DNA of 64,000 nucleotides from Hominisplanchenecus murintestinalis (GCA_004793585.1 SRZB01000001.1:62001-126000), one strand, 5' to 3'; shown: positions 8,734 through 18,431, counted from the first letter of the stretch. Made by a program: numbers and translations. Notes: generated from the letters alone by a model not told the origin.

Positions 8734-9627
8734 TTATCCTTTCAGTCCGCCCACTGTCATACCTTCTGTCAACTGTTTCTGAACGCACATGTATAAAATC
8801 AATGTCGGCAGCATAACGAGAACCAGACCTGCATACATCCTTCCGTACTGCACTGCCGATTTCTGGGCAGCCATCAGATTCATCAAACCTACCGGAAGCG
8901 TCTTAAGCGTCGGTTTTGTCAGCATCGTCATGGAAATAATGTACTCATTCCAGAATGACAGGAAGTTAAACAGGATAATGGTGATAATACTTGGCTTTGC
9001 CATCGGGAAAATGACCTGAATCATTGTCCTGAAGTATCCTGCTCCGTCCACATAAGCTGCTTCTTCATAATCCTTTGCCAGAGATTTAAAATATCCGGAC
9101 AGCAGATAAATGGTAAACGGAAGCGCTGTAGACGCATAAATCAGCGCCAGTATAAACAAGTTGTTCAAAAAGAACCCATGTCCAAGCGTACTCTGAAGAA
9201 AACTGTCTGCGTCAACAAGCATCAGGAAAATCGGCACAACAATGTAGTTCACATTGATAAACAACCCTGCCATAAAAAGAACATTCCAGAATCTGCTGGT
9301 TTTAAATTTAAATCTTGCCAAAACATAAGCCGCCGGAAGCGAAATAATAATCAACAGCCCGATCCCGAGCGCCGTTACAATTACAGAATTCAGCATATAA
9401 GAACCCATGTCCGCTTCCTGCCATGCCTGGACGAAGTTTTCAAAATGCAGCCCATTCGGAAGTGTCCAGGGACTGCCATAAAACTGCTCATTCTCCTTAA
9501 GTGAAGCCATAAATACCCAGGCGATAGGAACGATAATCGTAATAGCCAGAATGATTAATACGACATAAATACCGATTTTTCCCGCCTTCGACGTCTGTTT
9601 GATTGCTCCTGTATCTTTCTTGCTCAT
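8734..9627 (-). CDS. Sugar ABC transporter permease, MalG type
   Basis: A 297-residue inner-membrane protein with about six helices and the cytoplasmic EAA loop (EEAAYVDGAGYFRTM) that docks the ATPase. The ATG at 9627 follows a G-rich ribosome-binding site; an upstream in-frame ATG at 9633 is too close to it. The C-terminus QLTEGMTVGGLKG is characteristic of the MalG/LacG group. Together with the next gene and the lipoprotein it should import GNB/LNB. No ATPase gene is in this operon, so a shared MsmX/MsiK-type ATPase elsewhere is probably used, which is usual for Firmicute CUT1 systems. Confidence 0.92.
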   Translation of the reverse strand: MSKKDTGAIKQTSKAGKIGIYVVLIILAITIIVPIAWVFMASLKENEQFYGSPWTLPNGLHFENFVQAWQEADMGSYMLNSVIVTALGIGLLIIISLPAAYVLARFKFKTSRFWNVLFMAGLFINVNYIVVPIFLMLVDADSFLQSTLGHGFFLNNLFILALIYASTALPFTIYLLSGYFKSLAKDYEEAAYVDGAGYFRTMIQVIFPMAKPSIITIILFNFLSFWNEYIISMTMLTKPTLKTLPVGLMNLMAAQKSAVQYGRMYAGLVLVMLPTLILYMCVQKQLTEGMTVGGLKG

Positions 9628-9640
9628 TCCCATCCCCCCC

Positions 9641-10525
9641 TTAAAATTCAATCTCTTCACGCTTCGTAACAGCATTGATGATGCCTGCCAGTGCAAAGGA
9701 GAATATAAACACGACAGAACCAATCGCCATACCGTATCCGTAAGAGGAATTCGTATATGCTTCCAGATACATATAACTCAGAAATACATGAGAAGAACCA
9801 TTTGGATTTCCCTGTGTCATGGCCTTTACGAAAAGGAAGCTCATGTTAATCGTACTGATAATGAAGAACGTCAGCGTCGTCCTGATATTTGTCCACACCA
9901 GCGGAAGAGTCAGTGAGAAAAACTGTTTGATTTTTCCTGCGCCTTCCAGACTGGCAGACTCATAAATGCTCTCAGATACATTCGCCATACTTGCCATATA
10001 CATAACCATGTAATATCCGATTGCCTGCCAGATCATAGCAATCACAAGACTGTACATAACAACTTTAGAACTTCCCAGCCACTGGATTTCCTCGCCTCTG
10101 AAAAGATTCAAAAAAGAATTCAGCAGTCCGACCTCCGGCCTGTAAATAGCCGAGAAGATTGCACTGATAACAACTACGGAGAGAATATTCGGGATATAGA
10201 AAATAATCCTGAAAAAATTCTGTCCTTTGATTTTCTCCCTTGTCAAAATGGCCGCAAAGATAAGCGCCAGGGAAAATGTCACAATCGTTACAAGCACAAT
10301 CAGAAGCACCGTATTCTGGAATGAGTTGTAGAATTTATCACTCTTAAACAGCGTCTGAAAATTCTGCAGTCCTACAAAAGTTTTATCCGCCGTGTAACCG
10401 CCCCATTTATACATAGACATACGGAACACATCTATTGTAGGATAAATCATAAAAATCAAAAACAAAATCACTGCGGGGGCAAGGCAAGTGACTATAAATC
10501 TCCCTCTACCTTTCGTTCGTTGCAT
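9641..10525 (-). CDS. Sugar ABC transporter permease, MalF type
   Basis: A 294-residue permease starting MQRTKGRGRFIVT with six predicted helices and an EAA-type loop (ESASLEGAGKIKQFF) near residue 190. It pairs with the MalG-type permease 13 bases downstream. A GGAG site is 9 bases ahead of the ATG. It sits 123 bases after the binding-protein gene, across an intercistronic hairpin that may lower permease output relative to the lipoprotein. Confidence 0.92.
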   Translation of the reverse strand: MQRTKGRGRFIVTCLAPAVILFLIFMIYPTIDVFRMSMYKWGGYTADKTFVGLQNFQTLFKSDKFYNSFQNTVLLIVLVTIVTFSLALIFAAILTREKIKGQNFFRIIFYIPNILSVVVISAIFSAIYRPEVGLLNSFLNLFRGEEIQWLGSSKVVMYSLVIAMIWQAIGYYMVMYMASMANVSESIYESASLEGAGKIKQFFSLTLPLVWTNIRTTLTFFIISTINMSFLFVKAMTQGNPNGSSHVFLSYMYLEAYTNSSYGYGMAIGSVVFIFSFALAGIINAVTKREEIEF

Positions 10526-10559
10526 TAACCCATCTCCAATCTTTCCTGATATTGTGTTT

Positions 10560-10603
10560 AAAGAAAAGCGGCCAGTGCATAAAGAGTTTATCCACCGGCC
10601 GCC
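10560..10603 (-). terminator. Intercistronic hairpin after the binding-protein gene
   Basis: On the minus strand GCGGCCGGTG pairs with CACTGGCCGC (one mismatch), followed by TTTTCTTT. Between a solute-binding protein gene and its permease genes this usually works as a partial terminator or 3'-end stabiliser, giving more binding protein than permease. Confidence 0.7.
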
Positions 10604-10648
10604 TTACCGCCTTACTTCTGCCTTAAGGGCAGACAGTACACTATTTCA

Positions 10649-12103
10649 TTACTCTTTTAAAGCGCCTCTTAATGCATCGCTGTCAGTCTTAATCTGCTCA
10701 ACCCATGCGTCCTTTGTTGTATCTCCGGTTACCAGAGAGTTTACTGGGTCAAAGAATGATGTACGAACAGTGATACCCTCAACCGGATCTGTTGTAGCAA
10801 ATGCGTCCATAACTGCAACTGCGCCTGTATCATAGATGCTGTAGTACAGCTTAGCGTCGCCTTCCAGTTTGTCAGACATACCTACGATTGGCTGAATAGC
10901 ATTAGATGCTGCAAAGATATCTGCTGCTGCATCTGAGTACAGGAATGCGATAAATGCTTTACCTGCATCCTGGTTCTCGGAACCTGCCGGCATCCAAACC
11001 TGCTCGAAGAATGTGTAAGAAGCTCTCTCACCGCCTTCTGTAACTGCCGGAAGTGCTGTGAAGCCCCACTCAAAGCCGTCTGCACGAGGTGCCTCAGCCA
11101 TCTCGCCAATTACCCAGTTTCCGTTCGGCATAAAGATTGCCTTGTCATCCAGAACTAACTGCTGATTCATCTGGAAGTCATTGTCATTTGCCTGTGAAGG
11201 TGTGCTTGCATGTGTGTAAGAAGCAAGCTTCTCAATAATATCAAATACCTGTTTTGCACCGTCAGTATCCCATACGCCCTCGCCATATTTCAGAGCGCTG
11301 TTGAATGTATCGGTGTCAGTTGCCTCATGAAGCAGTGCATAGAAGAATGCATCAAAGTATCCGGTTGTCGGATATGTAAACAGCGCGATATCTTCTGCTT
11401 TTGCTTTCTCTCCCAGTTCCCACATCTCATCCCATGTCTGAGGAACTTCCCAGCCTTTGGTCTTCAGCAGGTTTGCATCATAGAACAGTCCGCATGGGCT
11501 GTAGAACATCGGCATCAGATACACATTACCATCGCCGTATGGCTGTGTGATGGTGTTCTCTGTGAATCCCGGGAGAATCTTATCCCCAACTTTTACGTCC
11601 TCACCCGGTACTGTCATCTCCAGAACGTCTGTCAGATTTACAAGGTTGTTGTCCTTTGTAAATGTCTCTGTAAGTGCTGATTCAGCGCCAACAGAACGGC
11701 AGATTACGTCAGGATAATTGCCGGCTTTCATATCCGGTGTGATAACATCCTCAAGCTGCTTGTCAACTGTTAACTCAACAGTAACGCCCGGGTTAGCTGC
11801 TTCGAAAGCTGCCTTTACATCTTCCCACATCTGAGCGCCGTATGCAGTCTCAACAGCTGCAACTTTTACGGTTCCGCTTAACTCTGAAGCCGGAGCTTCT
11901 GTATCTGCAGGAGCTTCTGTATCAGCTGCTTCCTCTGTATCTGCTGCTTCCGTGTCAGCCGGAGCCTCTGTGTCAGCCGGAGCTTCCGTCCCCTCTGTAG
12001 CAGCCGGAGCCTCTGTCTCTTTCTTGCCGCTGTCACCGCAGGCAACAAGACCGAAAGCCATAACTCCTGCCATTGTTAAGCAAAGTACCTTTTTCAGTTT
12101 CAT
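10649..12103 (-). CDS. Sugar ABC transporter substrate-binding lipoprotein
   Basis: A 484-residue exported lipoprotein. The signal peptide MKLKKVLCLTMAGVMAFGLV ends in a lipobox VACG, so Cys is lipidated. About residues 25-70 are a Glu/Ala/Thr/Asp-rich spacer (repeats of TEAPAD and DTEAPAD), then a family 1 extracellular solute-binding fold. AAAGGAGG lies ahead of the ATG at 12103; a longer in-frame start at 12163 has no such site. As first gene of the GNB/LNB operon it most likely binds galacto-N-biose/lacto-N-biose, a context-based assignment. Confidence 0.92.
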   Translation of the reverse strand: MKLKKVLCLTMAGVMAFGLVACGDSGKKETEAPAATEGTEAPADTEAPADTEAADTEEAADTEAPADTEAPASELSGTVKVAAVETAYGAQMWEDVKAAFEAANPGVTVELTVDKQLEDVITPDMKAGNYPDVICRSVGAESALTETFTKDNNLVNLTDVLEMTVPGEDVKVGDKILPGFTENTITQPYGDGNVYLMPMFYSPCGLFYDANLLKTKGWEVPQTWDEMWELGEKAKAEDIALFTYPTTGYFDAFFYALLHEATDTDTFNSALKYGEGVWDTDGAKQVFDIIEKLASYTHASTPSQANDNDFQMNQQLVLDDKAIFMPNGNWVIGEMAEAPRADGFEWGFTALPAVTEGGERASYTFFEQVWMPAGSENQDAGKAFIAFLYSDAAADIFAASNAIQPIVGMSDKLEGDAKLYYSIYDTGAVAVMDAFATTDPVEGITVRTSFFDPVNSLVTGDTTKDAWVEQIKTDSDALRGALKE

Positions 12104-12126
12104 AGCATATCCTCCTTTTAAAATGA

Positions 12127-12143
12127 GGGGACAGGATGTCCCC
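12127..12143 (-). other. Leader hairpin upstream of the binding-protein gene
   Basis: GGGGACA and TGTCCCC are perfect 7-bp arms around a 3-base loop, 24 bases before the start codon and next to an alternating AT tract. It may protect the message 5' end or act as a protein site. Confidence 0.4.
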
Positions 12144-12192
12144 TTTGGTATATATATATACAATACTCATTTTTCTCCTGCATTTCTAGCCT

Positions 12193-12236
12193 TATTTTGC
12201 TTATTTTTTTATATATATTGCTGTTTTGCTATTTTT
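12193..12236. promoter_or_regulatory. Direct repeats in the GNB/AraC intergenic region (possible AraC sites)
   Basis: TATTTTGCTTATTTTT (12193-12208) recurs as TGTTTTGCTATTTTT (12222-12236), 29 bp apart. Same-orientation repeats spaced by about three turns are common for AraC-family activators. The repeats lie 90-130 bp ahead of the binding-protein start. Confidence 0.4.
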
Positions 12237-12246
12237 GTGGTATTAT
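12219..12246 (+). promoter_or_regulatory. Possible promoter of the araC-family gene
   Basis: TTGCTG, 17-base spacer, TATTAT, directed toward the regulator at 12456. It would leave a leader of about 200 bases, and it overlaps one of the direct repeats, which would allow autoregulation. Confidence 0.4.
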
Positions 12247-12455
12247 ACAAACTATGAAACCTGCTTTCGGGATTAAGAACGCGTTTTCCGTCATTTCTTT
12301 TAATTTGGGAACGGTTTTTGAGTTTTTTTATAGACGCTTTACCCAATCCCGGCAGCAACGGCAGGATATCTGCTTTGACTTTTTCACTACGATAATGGAC
12401 ATATGTATTTTTTCACACGACAAGATTACTAATAACGAAGAAAGGAAACGCATCT

Positions 12456-13286
12456 ATGGGAAACCTGAAATACCAGTTAAAACAGATTCCGGGCAGCAGC
12501 GCTATCGTACATCTTCTTTACGTTACTTCATCAAAATATGAGGGTGACTGGCCCAGCCTGAAACATTCCCATTATTTTACAGAACTGTTTTATGTAAGGG
12601 ACGGAAGCGGAGAATTTGTTGTTGAAAACGTGTCCTTCTCTATCAAAAAGGATGACCTTATCATTGTCAATCCCAACATCCTCCACACCGAGGTATCCCT
12701 CGGCTCCCCTCCCCTCGAATATATCACCTTAGGTGTAGACGGCCTGAGCTTTTCTTTTTCTGACAACAGGGATTACATGGTATTTAACTGCCGGGAACAA
12801 AAAAATGACTTGCTCTTTTATTTCAATTCCATGCTTTTTGAACTCGAACGCAAAGAAACAGGCTATCAGGAAATATGTAAAGACATGCTGGATATTCTGA
12901 CGATCCGTCTGCAGCGTCTTACAAATTCGCCTTTTGAAATCATGGTTTCCCAACGCCCCAACAGGGAATGTGCCAAAATTAAACGCTACATTGATTCCAA
13001 TTATCAGGACAATATCACCCTGGACAGCCTGGCTGCAATGGCCCACCTGAACAAATATTACTTTGTCCACACATTTACAAAATGCTATGGGCTTTCCCCT
13101 ATCAATTATCTGAACGAGCGGCGAATTGAAGTAAGCAAGGCTCTCCTTGCCAGCACCGACCACTGCATCGCAGAAATCGCACAATTATCGGGATTTTCCT
13201 CCCAGAGCTATTTCGCGCAAAGTTTCAAAAAGAGCAGCGGCATGACGGCCGGTGCATACCGCAAACTTGTAAAAAGGAAAGACTGA
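12456..13286 (+). CDS. AraC family transcriptional regulator of the GNB/LNB operon
   Basis: A 276-residue regulator with an N-terminal cupin sugar-sensing half (about residues 25-120, including LKHSHYFTELFYVRDGSGEFVV) and a C-terminal double helix-turn-helix domain (about residues 175-270; IKRYIDSNYQDNITLDSLA and IAEIAQLSGFSSQSYFAQSFKK). It is divergent from the GNB operon, the usual arrangement for a local activator. AAAGGA lies about 10 bases before the ATG. The inducer is probably the imported disaccharide or a breakdown product, which is inference. Confidence 0.93.
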   Translation: MGNLKYQLKQIPGSSAIVHLLYVTSSKYEGDWPSLKHSHYFTELFYVRDGSGEFVVENVSFSIKKDDLIIVNPNILHTEVSLGSPPLEYITLGVDGLSFSFSDNRDYMVFNCREQKNDLLFYFNSMLFELERKETGYQEICKDMLDILTIRLQRLTNSPFEIMVSQRPNRECAKIKRYIDSNYQDNITLDSLAAMAHLNKYYFVHTFTKCYGLSPINYLNERRIEVSKALLASTDHCIAEIAQLSGFSSQSYFAQSFKKSSGMTAGAYRKLVKRKD

Positions 13287-13332
13287 GGGAGAATCTGCTG
13301 CCCGCAGATTCCCCCGGCCTTTCCTTTTTATT
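13271..13332. terminator. Long bidirectional terminator between araC-family gene and ftsZ
   Basis: The core stem GAATCTGC / GCAGATTC has a 5-base loop, extended by AAAAAGGAAAG (13271-13281) pairing with CTTTCCTTTTT (13319-13329). It overlaps the end of the regulator gene and serves both converging genes. Confidence 0.85.
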
Positions 13333-13376
13333 TTATATCTCAAAACCACTGCAAAGGTGTTTATTTTTATATTTAT

Positions 13377-14555
13377 CTATTTCCGCCTCAGGAAATCCGG
13401 TATCTGTATCTCTCTCACCGGAACATTGCTCTCCGGCGTCTTAAGCTTCCCAAGAGATGGATTCATCGGCTTAACTGTCGGATTTACTGCATTGTTCCTC
13501 TGGAATATACTTCCCGTCGGCGTCTCCGGAACTACTGCTTCTGCAAATTCCGCTACTTTTTTCTTTGGAGATGCCATGCTGCCTACAGATGGCTGCGTCG
13601 CCGTAGCGGAATCCAGTCCTGTAGCAATTACTGTGATACTTGCCTCGTCGGTGTATGTATCATCATACATCGCGCCGAAAATAATATTTGCTTCATCGCC
13701 TGCCAGCTCTTGTACATAGCTTGCCGCGTCGTTTGCATCCATAAGAGAAATATCTCCCGAAATATTAATGATTACATGAGATGCACCCTCAATCGTAGTC
13801 TCCAGAAGCGGGCTGGAAACTGCCTGCTTCACTGCTTCCAGCGCCTTATCGTCGCCTTTGGCATGTCCGATTCCGATATGGGCGATACCCTTTCCGGTCA
13901 TAACTGTCTGTACATCTGCAAAATCAAGATTGATAAGCGCCGGAAGGTTAATCAGATCCGTAATGCCCTGTACTGCCTGCTGCAGTACTTCATCTGCTTT
14001 TTTCAAAGCCTCCGGCATGGTTGTCCTGCGGTCTACGATTTCAAGAAGTTTATCATTCGGAATCACAATCAGGGTATCTACATTCTCTTTCAGCTTTTCA
14101 ATCCCCGAAAGCGCATTATTCATACGCGTCCTTGATTCGAAACGGAACGGCTTCGTCACTACGCCTACTGTAAGAATACCCATTTCTTTCGCAATACCTG
14201 CAACTACAGGCGCCGCCCCGGTTCCGGTTCCGCCTCCCATACCGCATGTGACGAATACCATGTCAGCCCCCTGGACTACCTGCTTAATATCCTCTGCGCT
14301 TTCTTCTGCAGCCTGCTCTCCGACCTGGGGACGTGCGCCCGCGCCCAGCCCCTTCGTCAGCTTCTCGCCTATTTGGATTGTCGTGGGAGCTTTGCAGAGA
14401 GCCAACGCTTGTTTATCTGTATTTACGCCGACAAACTCTACTCCTCCGATTGTCTCGTCTACCATCCTATTTACTGCATTGTTGCCTGCACCGCCAACGC
14501 CAATTACTATAATTTTTGCGGCTGATTCGGCTTCATTCGTCATTATTTCTAACAA
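13377..14555 (-). CDS. ftsZ: Cell division protein FtsZ
   Basis: A 392-residue tubulin-like GTPase that forms the division ring. [17 protein letters not shown] is the N-terminal loop, GGGTGTG is at residues 107-113, and the [16 protein letters not shown]7 region follows. A variable linker leads to the conserved C-terminal tail [12 protein letters not shown], which recruits membrane anchors. The likely start is TTG at 14555, 7 bases after GGAGG; ATG at 14543 is an alternative. It is the last dcw gene and has its own promoter. No ftsA is in the cluster. Confidence 0.97.
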   Translation of the reverse strand: MLEIMTNEAESAAKIIVIGVGGAGNNAVNRMVDETIGGVEFVGVNTDKQALALCKAPTTIQIGEKLTKGLGAGARPQVGEQAAEESAEDIKQVVQGADMVFVTCGMGGGTGTGAAPVVAGIAKEMGILTVGVVTKPFRFESRTRMNNALSGIEKLKENVDTLIVIPNDKLLEIVDRRTTMPEALKKADEVLQQAVQGITDLINLPALINLDFADVQTVMTGKGIAHIGIGHAKGDDKALEAVKQAVSSPLLETTIEGASHVIINISGDISLMDANDAASYVQELAGDEANIIFGAMYDDTYTDEASITVIATGLDSATATQPSVGSMASPKKKVAEFAEAVVPETPTGSIFQRNNAVNPTVKPMNPSLGKLKTPESNVPVREIQIPDFLRRK

Positions 14556-14642
14556 GAGTATTTCCTCCTTCTCACATCTGTATCAAATCCAAAGCTGTCT
14601 ACAGCTCGGGCAGTAGAGGCCCCGGCATGTCAAGAACCCGCA

Positions 14643-14658
14643 AAAAAGCGCGGGAATT
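14643..14658 (-). other. Small hairpin in the ftsZ leader
   Basis: CCCGC / GCGGG pair around a T-rich loop downstream of the predicted ftsZ promoter. No T-run follows, so it is a leader structure of unknown effect. Confidence 0.3.
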
Positions 14659-14673
14659 AACCACATTTCCTAT

Positions 14674-14702
14674 ATCATATAAGTTTTTCAAAAATTAATC
14701 AA
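14674..14702 (-). promoter_or_regulatory. Predicted ftsZ promoter
   Basis: On the minus strand TTGATT (14702-14697), 17-base spacer, TATGAT (14679-14674), giving a leader of about 110 bases. The 252-base ftsQ-ftsZ gap is otherwise empty of genes. Confidence 0.75.
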
Positions 14703-14807
14703 GTCTATTTTATAAATTCATGGAAAATTCAAATCTCTGTAATGATTTAATTGCTATCCGCATAGACTGTACATTGACGGCATAACTCCATGTAGACAGC
14801 AAATTAT

Positions 14808-15944
14808 TTATTTCAAAATATACGCTCCTGTATACGGGTCAATATAACCATAACCATCCGTAATCACTTTCCCATCCTCATCCGTATATTGATAACCATC
14901 CACGTTTGGCGTCGTATTACCATTTTTATCCGTATAAATCGGAGTTCCATCTGCATCTGTAGAAAATGTTCCGTCCGATTCAGAATACGCTGCTCCTGTA
15001 CCCACGTCCCCACTCTCGGTCTCACTCTCAGACTCTCTCTCTGTTTCTGCCTCGTCTTCTCCCGGTTTTTTCGGTTTTTCCACCTCCAGTGTCTCCTCAG
15101 TCTCTCCCTTTTTAAATGTGACAGTCTGTGAATCTGAAGAATATCCTTCCATATGCAGGACTCCCTCTTTCTGTTTTACCTTTTCATATACGGATTTCAA
15201 AACCATAAGCTTGTCCTCCATATCCATATTCTTCCCCAGCTTCACCCGCATATTCTCAAAATACAGCGTAATTTCCTGCTTTTTATCAAATTTAATTTCC
15301 TTCGGCACCAGCTCATTTTTATTCAAAATCTTCGTAATATCCACTACCGCATCAAAGACTTCCTGGTTTGCAGCCTCCTCAGCCGTCATACCTGACGCCT
15401 CCATGCTTTTTTCACTTCCTGTCTCTGCCTCTTCTTTCTTACTGTCTGTTTCCGGCACATTCCCTGCCCTGACAGGTATCTTCTCATATTTTATTGGCTT
15501 CGTAATCGTCACACCGGTAATTTTCGGAATATTTTCACGCAGCTTTTTCGAAACTTCTACAATCAGTCCATCCCTGTCAAAATATATATAATCTGTACCG
15601 TTTAGAAAATATCCCACCTCTGGTTTTTCATATACCCGTATTTCTACTTCAGACGGCGAAAGCATTTCCACCTCCACAGAACTGAGAAACGGAAGCTCTT
15701 CTTCCACCCTGGAATCATCTTTATATTTCCACATAAGATATAATGTATTTTTGCACAGTCCATCCTGCATCACAGCATTCTGGATATCTGTGGATGAATA
15801 TATGGAATTTCCACTAATCTTCATATGGCGAACCCTAAAAAGCCCAAAAACCACAAGCGCCGCCAGCACGGCAATCCCTGCCAGCGCGCCTATGATTTTT
15901 CCTATTCTTCTTCGCTTTTTTCCATAGGTGGTTATCTCTTTCAT
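14808..15944 (-). CDS. ftsQ: Cell division protein FtsQ/DivIB
   Basis: A 378-residue type II membrane protein: a basic cytoplasmic start (YGKKRRRIGK), one helix at about residues 16-37, a POTRA domain (MKISGNSIYSSTDIQNAV) and an FtsQ/DivIB beta domain. The last 100 residues are an acidic Ser/Thr/Glu-rich tail ending in Gly/Tyr/Asp-rich near-repeats, longer than the average family member. It acts with FtsL and DivIC in the divisome. It is 34 bases downstream of murA. Confidence 0.88.
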   Translation of the reverse strand: MKEITTYGKKRRRIGKIIGALAGIAVLAALVVFGLFRVRHMKISGNSIYSSTDIQNAVMQDGLCKNTLYLMWKYKDDSRVEEELPFLSSVEVEMLSPSEVEIRVYEKPEVGYFLNGTDYIYFDRDGLIVEVSKKLRENIPKITGVTITKPIKYEKIPVRAGNVPETDSKKEEAETGSEKSMEASGMTAEEAANQEVFDAVVDITKILNKNELVPKEIKFDKKQEITLYFENMRVKLGKNMDMEDKLMVLKSVYEKVKQKEGVLHMEGYSSDSQTVTFKKGETEETLEVEKPKKPGEDEAETERESESETESGDVGTGAAYSESDGTFSTDADGTPIYTDKNGNTTPNVDGYQYTDEDGKVITDGYGYIDPYTGAYILK

Positions 15945-15977
15945 TTCTTCCTCTTTCTGACGCGCTTCACAGCACGC

Positions 15978-17234
15978 CTATATCATCCGGATATCCGCCC
16001 CCAGCGCCCTCATATCACGGCAGATGTCCTCGTATCCTCTCTGGATGTAATGGCAGCCCTCTATCCGTGTCCTGCCTTCAGCTGCAGCTCCTGCAATCAC
16101 AAGCGCCGCTCCGCCCCTCAGCTCCGGCGCCGCCACTGTCTCTCCATGCAGCCTGACAGTGCCTTGTATCCTTGCTTCCTGCCCGCAGATACTAATATCT
16201 GCTCCCATCTTTGCCAATTCCCCCGCTGTACGGAAGCGTGCCTCAAACACGCTCTCCTGGATTCGGCTCTCCCCGTCTGCCAGACAGAGCGCCGCCATCA
16301 CCTGCGATTGAAGATCTGTAGGAAACCCGGGATGAGGCGCCGTCCGAAGCATCGGAAGAGCTTTCGCGGCCGCTCTTGCGTCAACCCGCATTCCTTCCGG
16401 CATCCGCTCTATCCTGGCGCCCATCCGCTCTGCCGCTGAAATCACATTTTCCATCTGCTCCTGGGGAGCCTCACGCAGCATACATCTTCCTCTGGAAGCA
16501 ATTGCCGCCATCAGGTAAGTTCCCGTCACAATCCTATCCGGCATCAACACAAACTCACTATCCGAAAGTTCCCTGACTCCGTCAATCCTTATCCGCTCCG
16601 TGCCTGCACCCCGGATTTTCGCTCCCATACCATTCAGAAAGCGGCATAGTTCGATGATTTCCGGTTCTCTTGCCCCTCCCCTGATTTCTGTCGTTCCCTC
16701 CGCCAGCACTGCCGCTAAAATGACATTTTCGGTAGCGCCGACACTTGGAAACCGCAGGGAAATCCGGCTTCCGCAAAGCCTGCTGCTCTTTCCGGCCAGG
16801 CATCCGCAGCCTTCCTGAATCTCCGCCCGCATCTGGTGCAGCGCATCCACATGCATATCAATGGGCCGTTCTCCAATCGTACATCCTCCGGGATAAGGAA
16901 TCTCCGCTCTGCCTTCCCTTCCTAAAAGCGCCCCCAGAAAAATTACCGAGCAGCGCATTTTCTCCCCCAGTTCCTCCGGAACACATGGCTTATTCAGCCC
17001 TTTTGCATCAATACACAGTGTATTCCCACTCTGTGAGACGCTGCATCCCATTTCTTCCAGAATTTTTATCATATGCATAACATCCGAAATCCTCGGACAG
17101 TTATGCAGCACTGTCGTGCCTCTGTGCAGAACCACACCGGCCAGAATCGGCAATGCCGCATTTTTTGAGCCCTGAATCACGACTTCGCCATCCAGGGGAT
17201 GACCGCCATAAATTTCTATACAAGCCAAATGCAT
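15978..17234 (-). CDS. murA: UDP-N-acetylglucosamine 1-carboxyvinyltransferase (MurA)
   Basis: A 418-residue EPSP-synthase-fold enzyme transferring enolpyruvate to UDP-GlcNAc, the first committed step of peptidoglycan precursor synthesis. GSKNAAL near residue 22 and the fosfomycin-target Cys118 in PGGCTIGERPID are present; FPTDLQSQ is also conserved. The start is ambiguous: GGAGG is only two bases before ATG 17234 and fits the in-frame TTG at 17228 better. It occupies the place where murG is usual after ftsW. A second murA copy elsewhere is common in Firmicutes. Confidence 0.93.
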   Translation of the reverse strand: MHLACIEIYGGHPLDGEVVIQGSKNAALPILAGVVLHRGTTVLHNCPRISDVMHMIKILEEMGCSVSQSGNTLCIDAKGLNKPCVPEELGEKMRCSVIFLGALLGREGRAEIPYPGGCTIGERPIDMHVDALHQMRAEIQEGCGCLAGKSSRLCGSRISLRFPSVGATENVILAAVLAEGTTEIRGGAREPEIIELCRFLNGMGAKIRGAGTERIRIDGVRELSDSEFVLMPDRIVTGTYLMAAIASRGRCMLREAPQEQMENVISAAERMGARIERMPEGMRVDARAAAKALPMLRTAPHPGFPTDLQSQVMAALCLADGESRIQESVFEARFRTAGELAKMGADISICGQEARIQGTVRLHGETVAAPELRGGAALVIAGAAAEGRTRIEGCHYIQRGYEDICRDMRALGADIRMI

Positions 17235-17280
17235 TTCCTCCGATAAATCAGCCCTTATAAATTATATCTATGCAGTGATT

Positions 17281-18360
17281 CTACTTTTGCCACCGGCTCA
17301 CTGAAAGTACCAGTCCCATCTCTGAGAGCAGGAACAGTACCGAAGTTCCGCCGTAGCTGATAAACGGAAGGGTAATGCCTGTATTCGGAATCGTGTTTGT
17401 CACCACGGCCACGTTCAGCATGACCTGGATTGCGATATGTCCCATCACTCCCGCCGCAACCAGCGCGCCAAACAAATCCGATGCATGGGTGGCAACCACC
17501 ATAAACCGCCAAATTAATATCATGAATACCAGAACGAGTATGGCAGCGCCTGCCAGCCCCAATTCTTCACAGATAATTGAAAAAATCATATCATTCTGCG
17601 CTTCCGGTACAAATCCCAGCTTCTGGATGCTTCCCCCCATTCCCTTGCCGAACAGCCCTCCCGAGCCAATAGCATACAACCCTTGTATAGTCTGAAAACC
17701 TTTTTCAAAATTCTCAGGATTCCTCCATATTTGCAGCCGCTCCAGACGATAGGACTCCAGGCTCAGAAAAATCCCGATAAATCCCACTCCGGTACATCCC
17801 ATCCATACAAATGGCAGATACTTCGGATTGGATACAAATCCCATAATTGCAGCAATTCCCAGGATAATAATCGCTGTACTCAGATTGTTTGTTCCTACCA
17901 GTCCCACAATCGGAAGTACCATCCCAAGCACAATTCCCAAAGACAGGATGCTGTTCTTCCTCTGCTTCTGACGGCTCACCATATATGCAAGGAACAGAAT
18001 CACCGCGAGCTTCGCAAACTCCGAAGGCTGGAACGAAAGCGGTCCCAGAGCAAGCCATCGCTTCGAACCATTGTAGGAACTGCCAGCCACCAACACCAGG
18101 CTTGAAAGAGCCAGAGACACCAGATATCCCGGAACTGCCAGCCCCGCCAGCATATGGTAATCCACGCAGGATAGGACATACATTGCCGCCACCCCAAGCA
18201 CTGTGGCAAAAAGCTGTTTCTTTAAATAGTAGGCAGAATCATCAAATTTGACCTGCCCATTATAGGCACTTGTGCTATAGAGCATGACAAGCCCGAATCC
18301 CACCAGAAACAATACAAGTATCATCAGTGTATAATCCAGCCTTTTGGCTGTTCTATCCAC
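17281..18360 (-). CDS. ftsW: FtsW/SpoVE/RodA family peptidoglycan glycosyltransferase
   Basis: A 359-residue SEDS polymerase with about ten membrane helices. Motifs PSEFAKLAVILFLA, NMD-like DMIFSIICEELG and the C-terminal NTGITLPFISYGG typify the family, which polymerises lipid II with a partner class B PBP. Two class B PBPs are encoded upstream in the same cluster. Whether it acts as FtsW or as sporulation-specific SpoVE cannot be decided here. Confidence 0.94.
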   Translation of the reverse strand: MDRTAKRLDYTLMILVLFLVGFGLVMLYSTSAYNGQVKFDDSAYYLKKQLFATVLGVAAMYVLSCVDYHMLAGLAVPGYLVSLALSSLVLVAGSSYNGSKRWLALGPLSFQPSEFAKLAVILFLAYMVSRQKQRKNSILSLGIVLGMVLPIVGLVGTNNLSTAIIILGIAAIMGFVSNPKYLPFVWMGCTGVGFIGIFLSLESYRLERLQIWRNPENFEKGFQTIQGLYAIGSGGLFGKGMGGSIQKLGFVPEAQNDMIFSIICEELGLAGAAILVLVFMILIWRFMVVATHASDLFGALVAAGVMGHIAIQVMLNVAVVTNTIPNTGITLPFISYGGTSVLFLLSEMGLVLSVSRWQK

Positions 18361-18431
18361 AGAACCACCCCTTCCGGCCCTCTGAAACAGCAGGCCGCCG
18401 GGAGCTTTGCCACCGATACGGCTGCTGCTAT

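Noticed and set aside
17281-18360. FtsW read as RodA
   Set aside because: Its place between murD and murA in the dcw cluster and next to two class B PBPs favours FtsW/SpoVE over elongation-type RodA.
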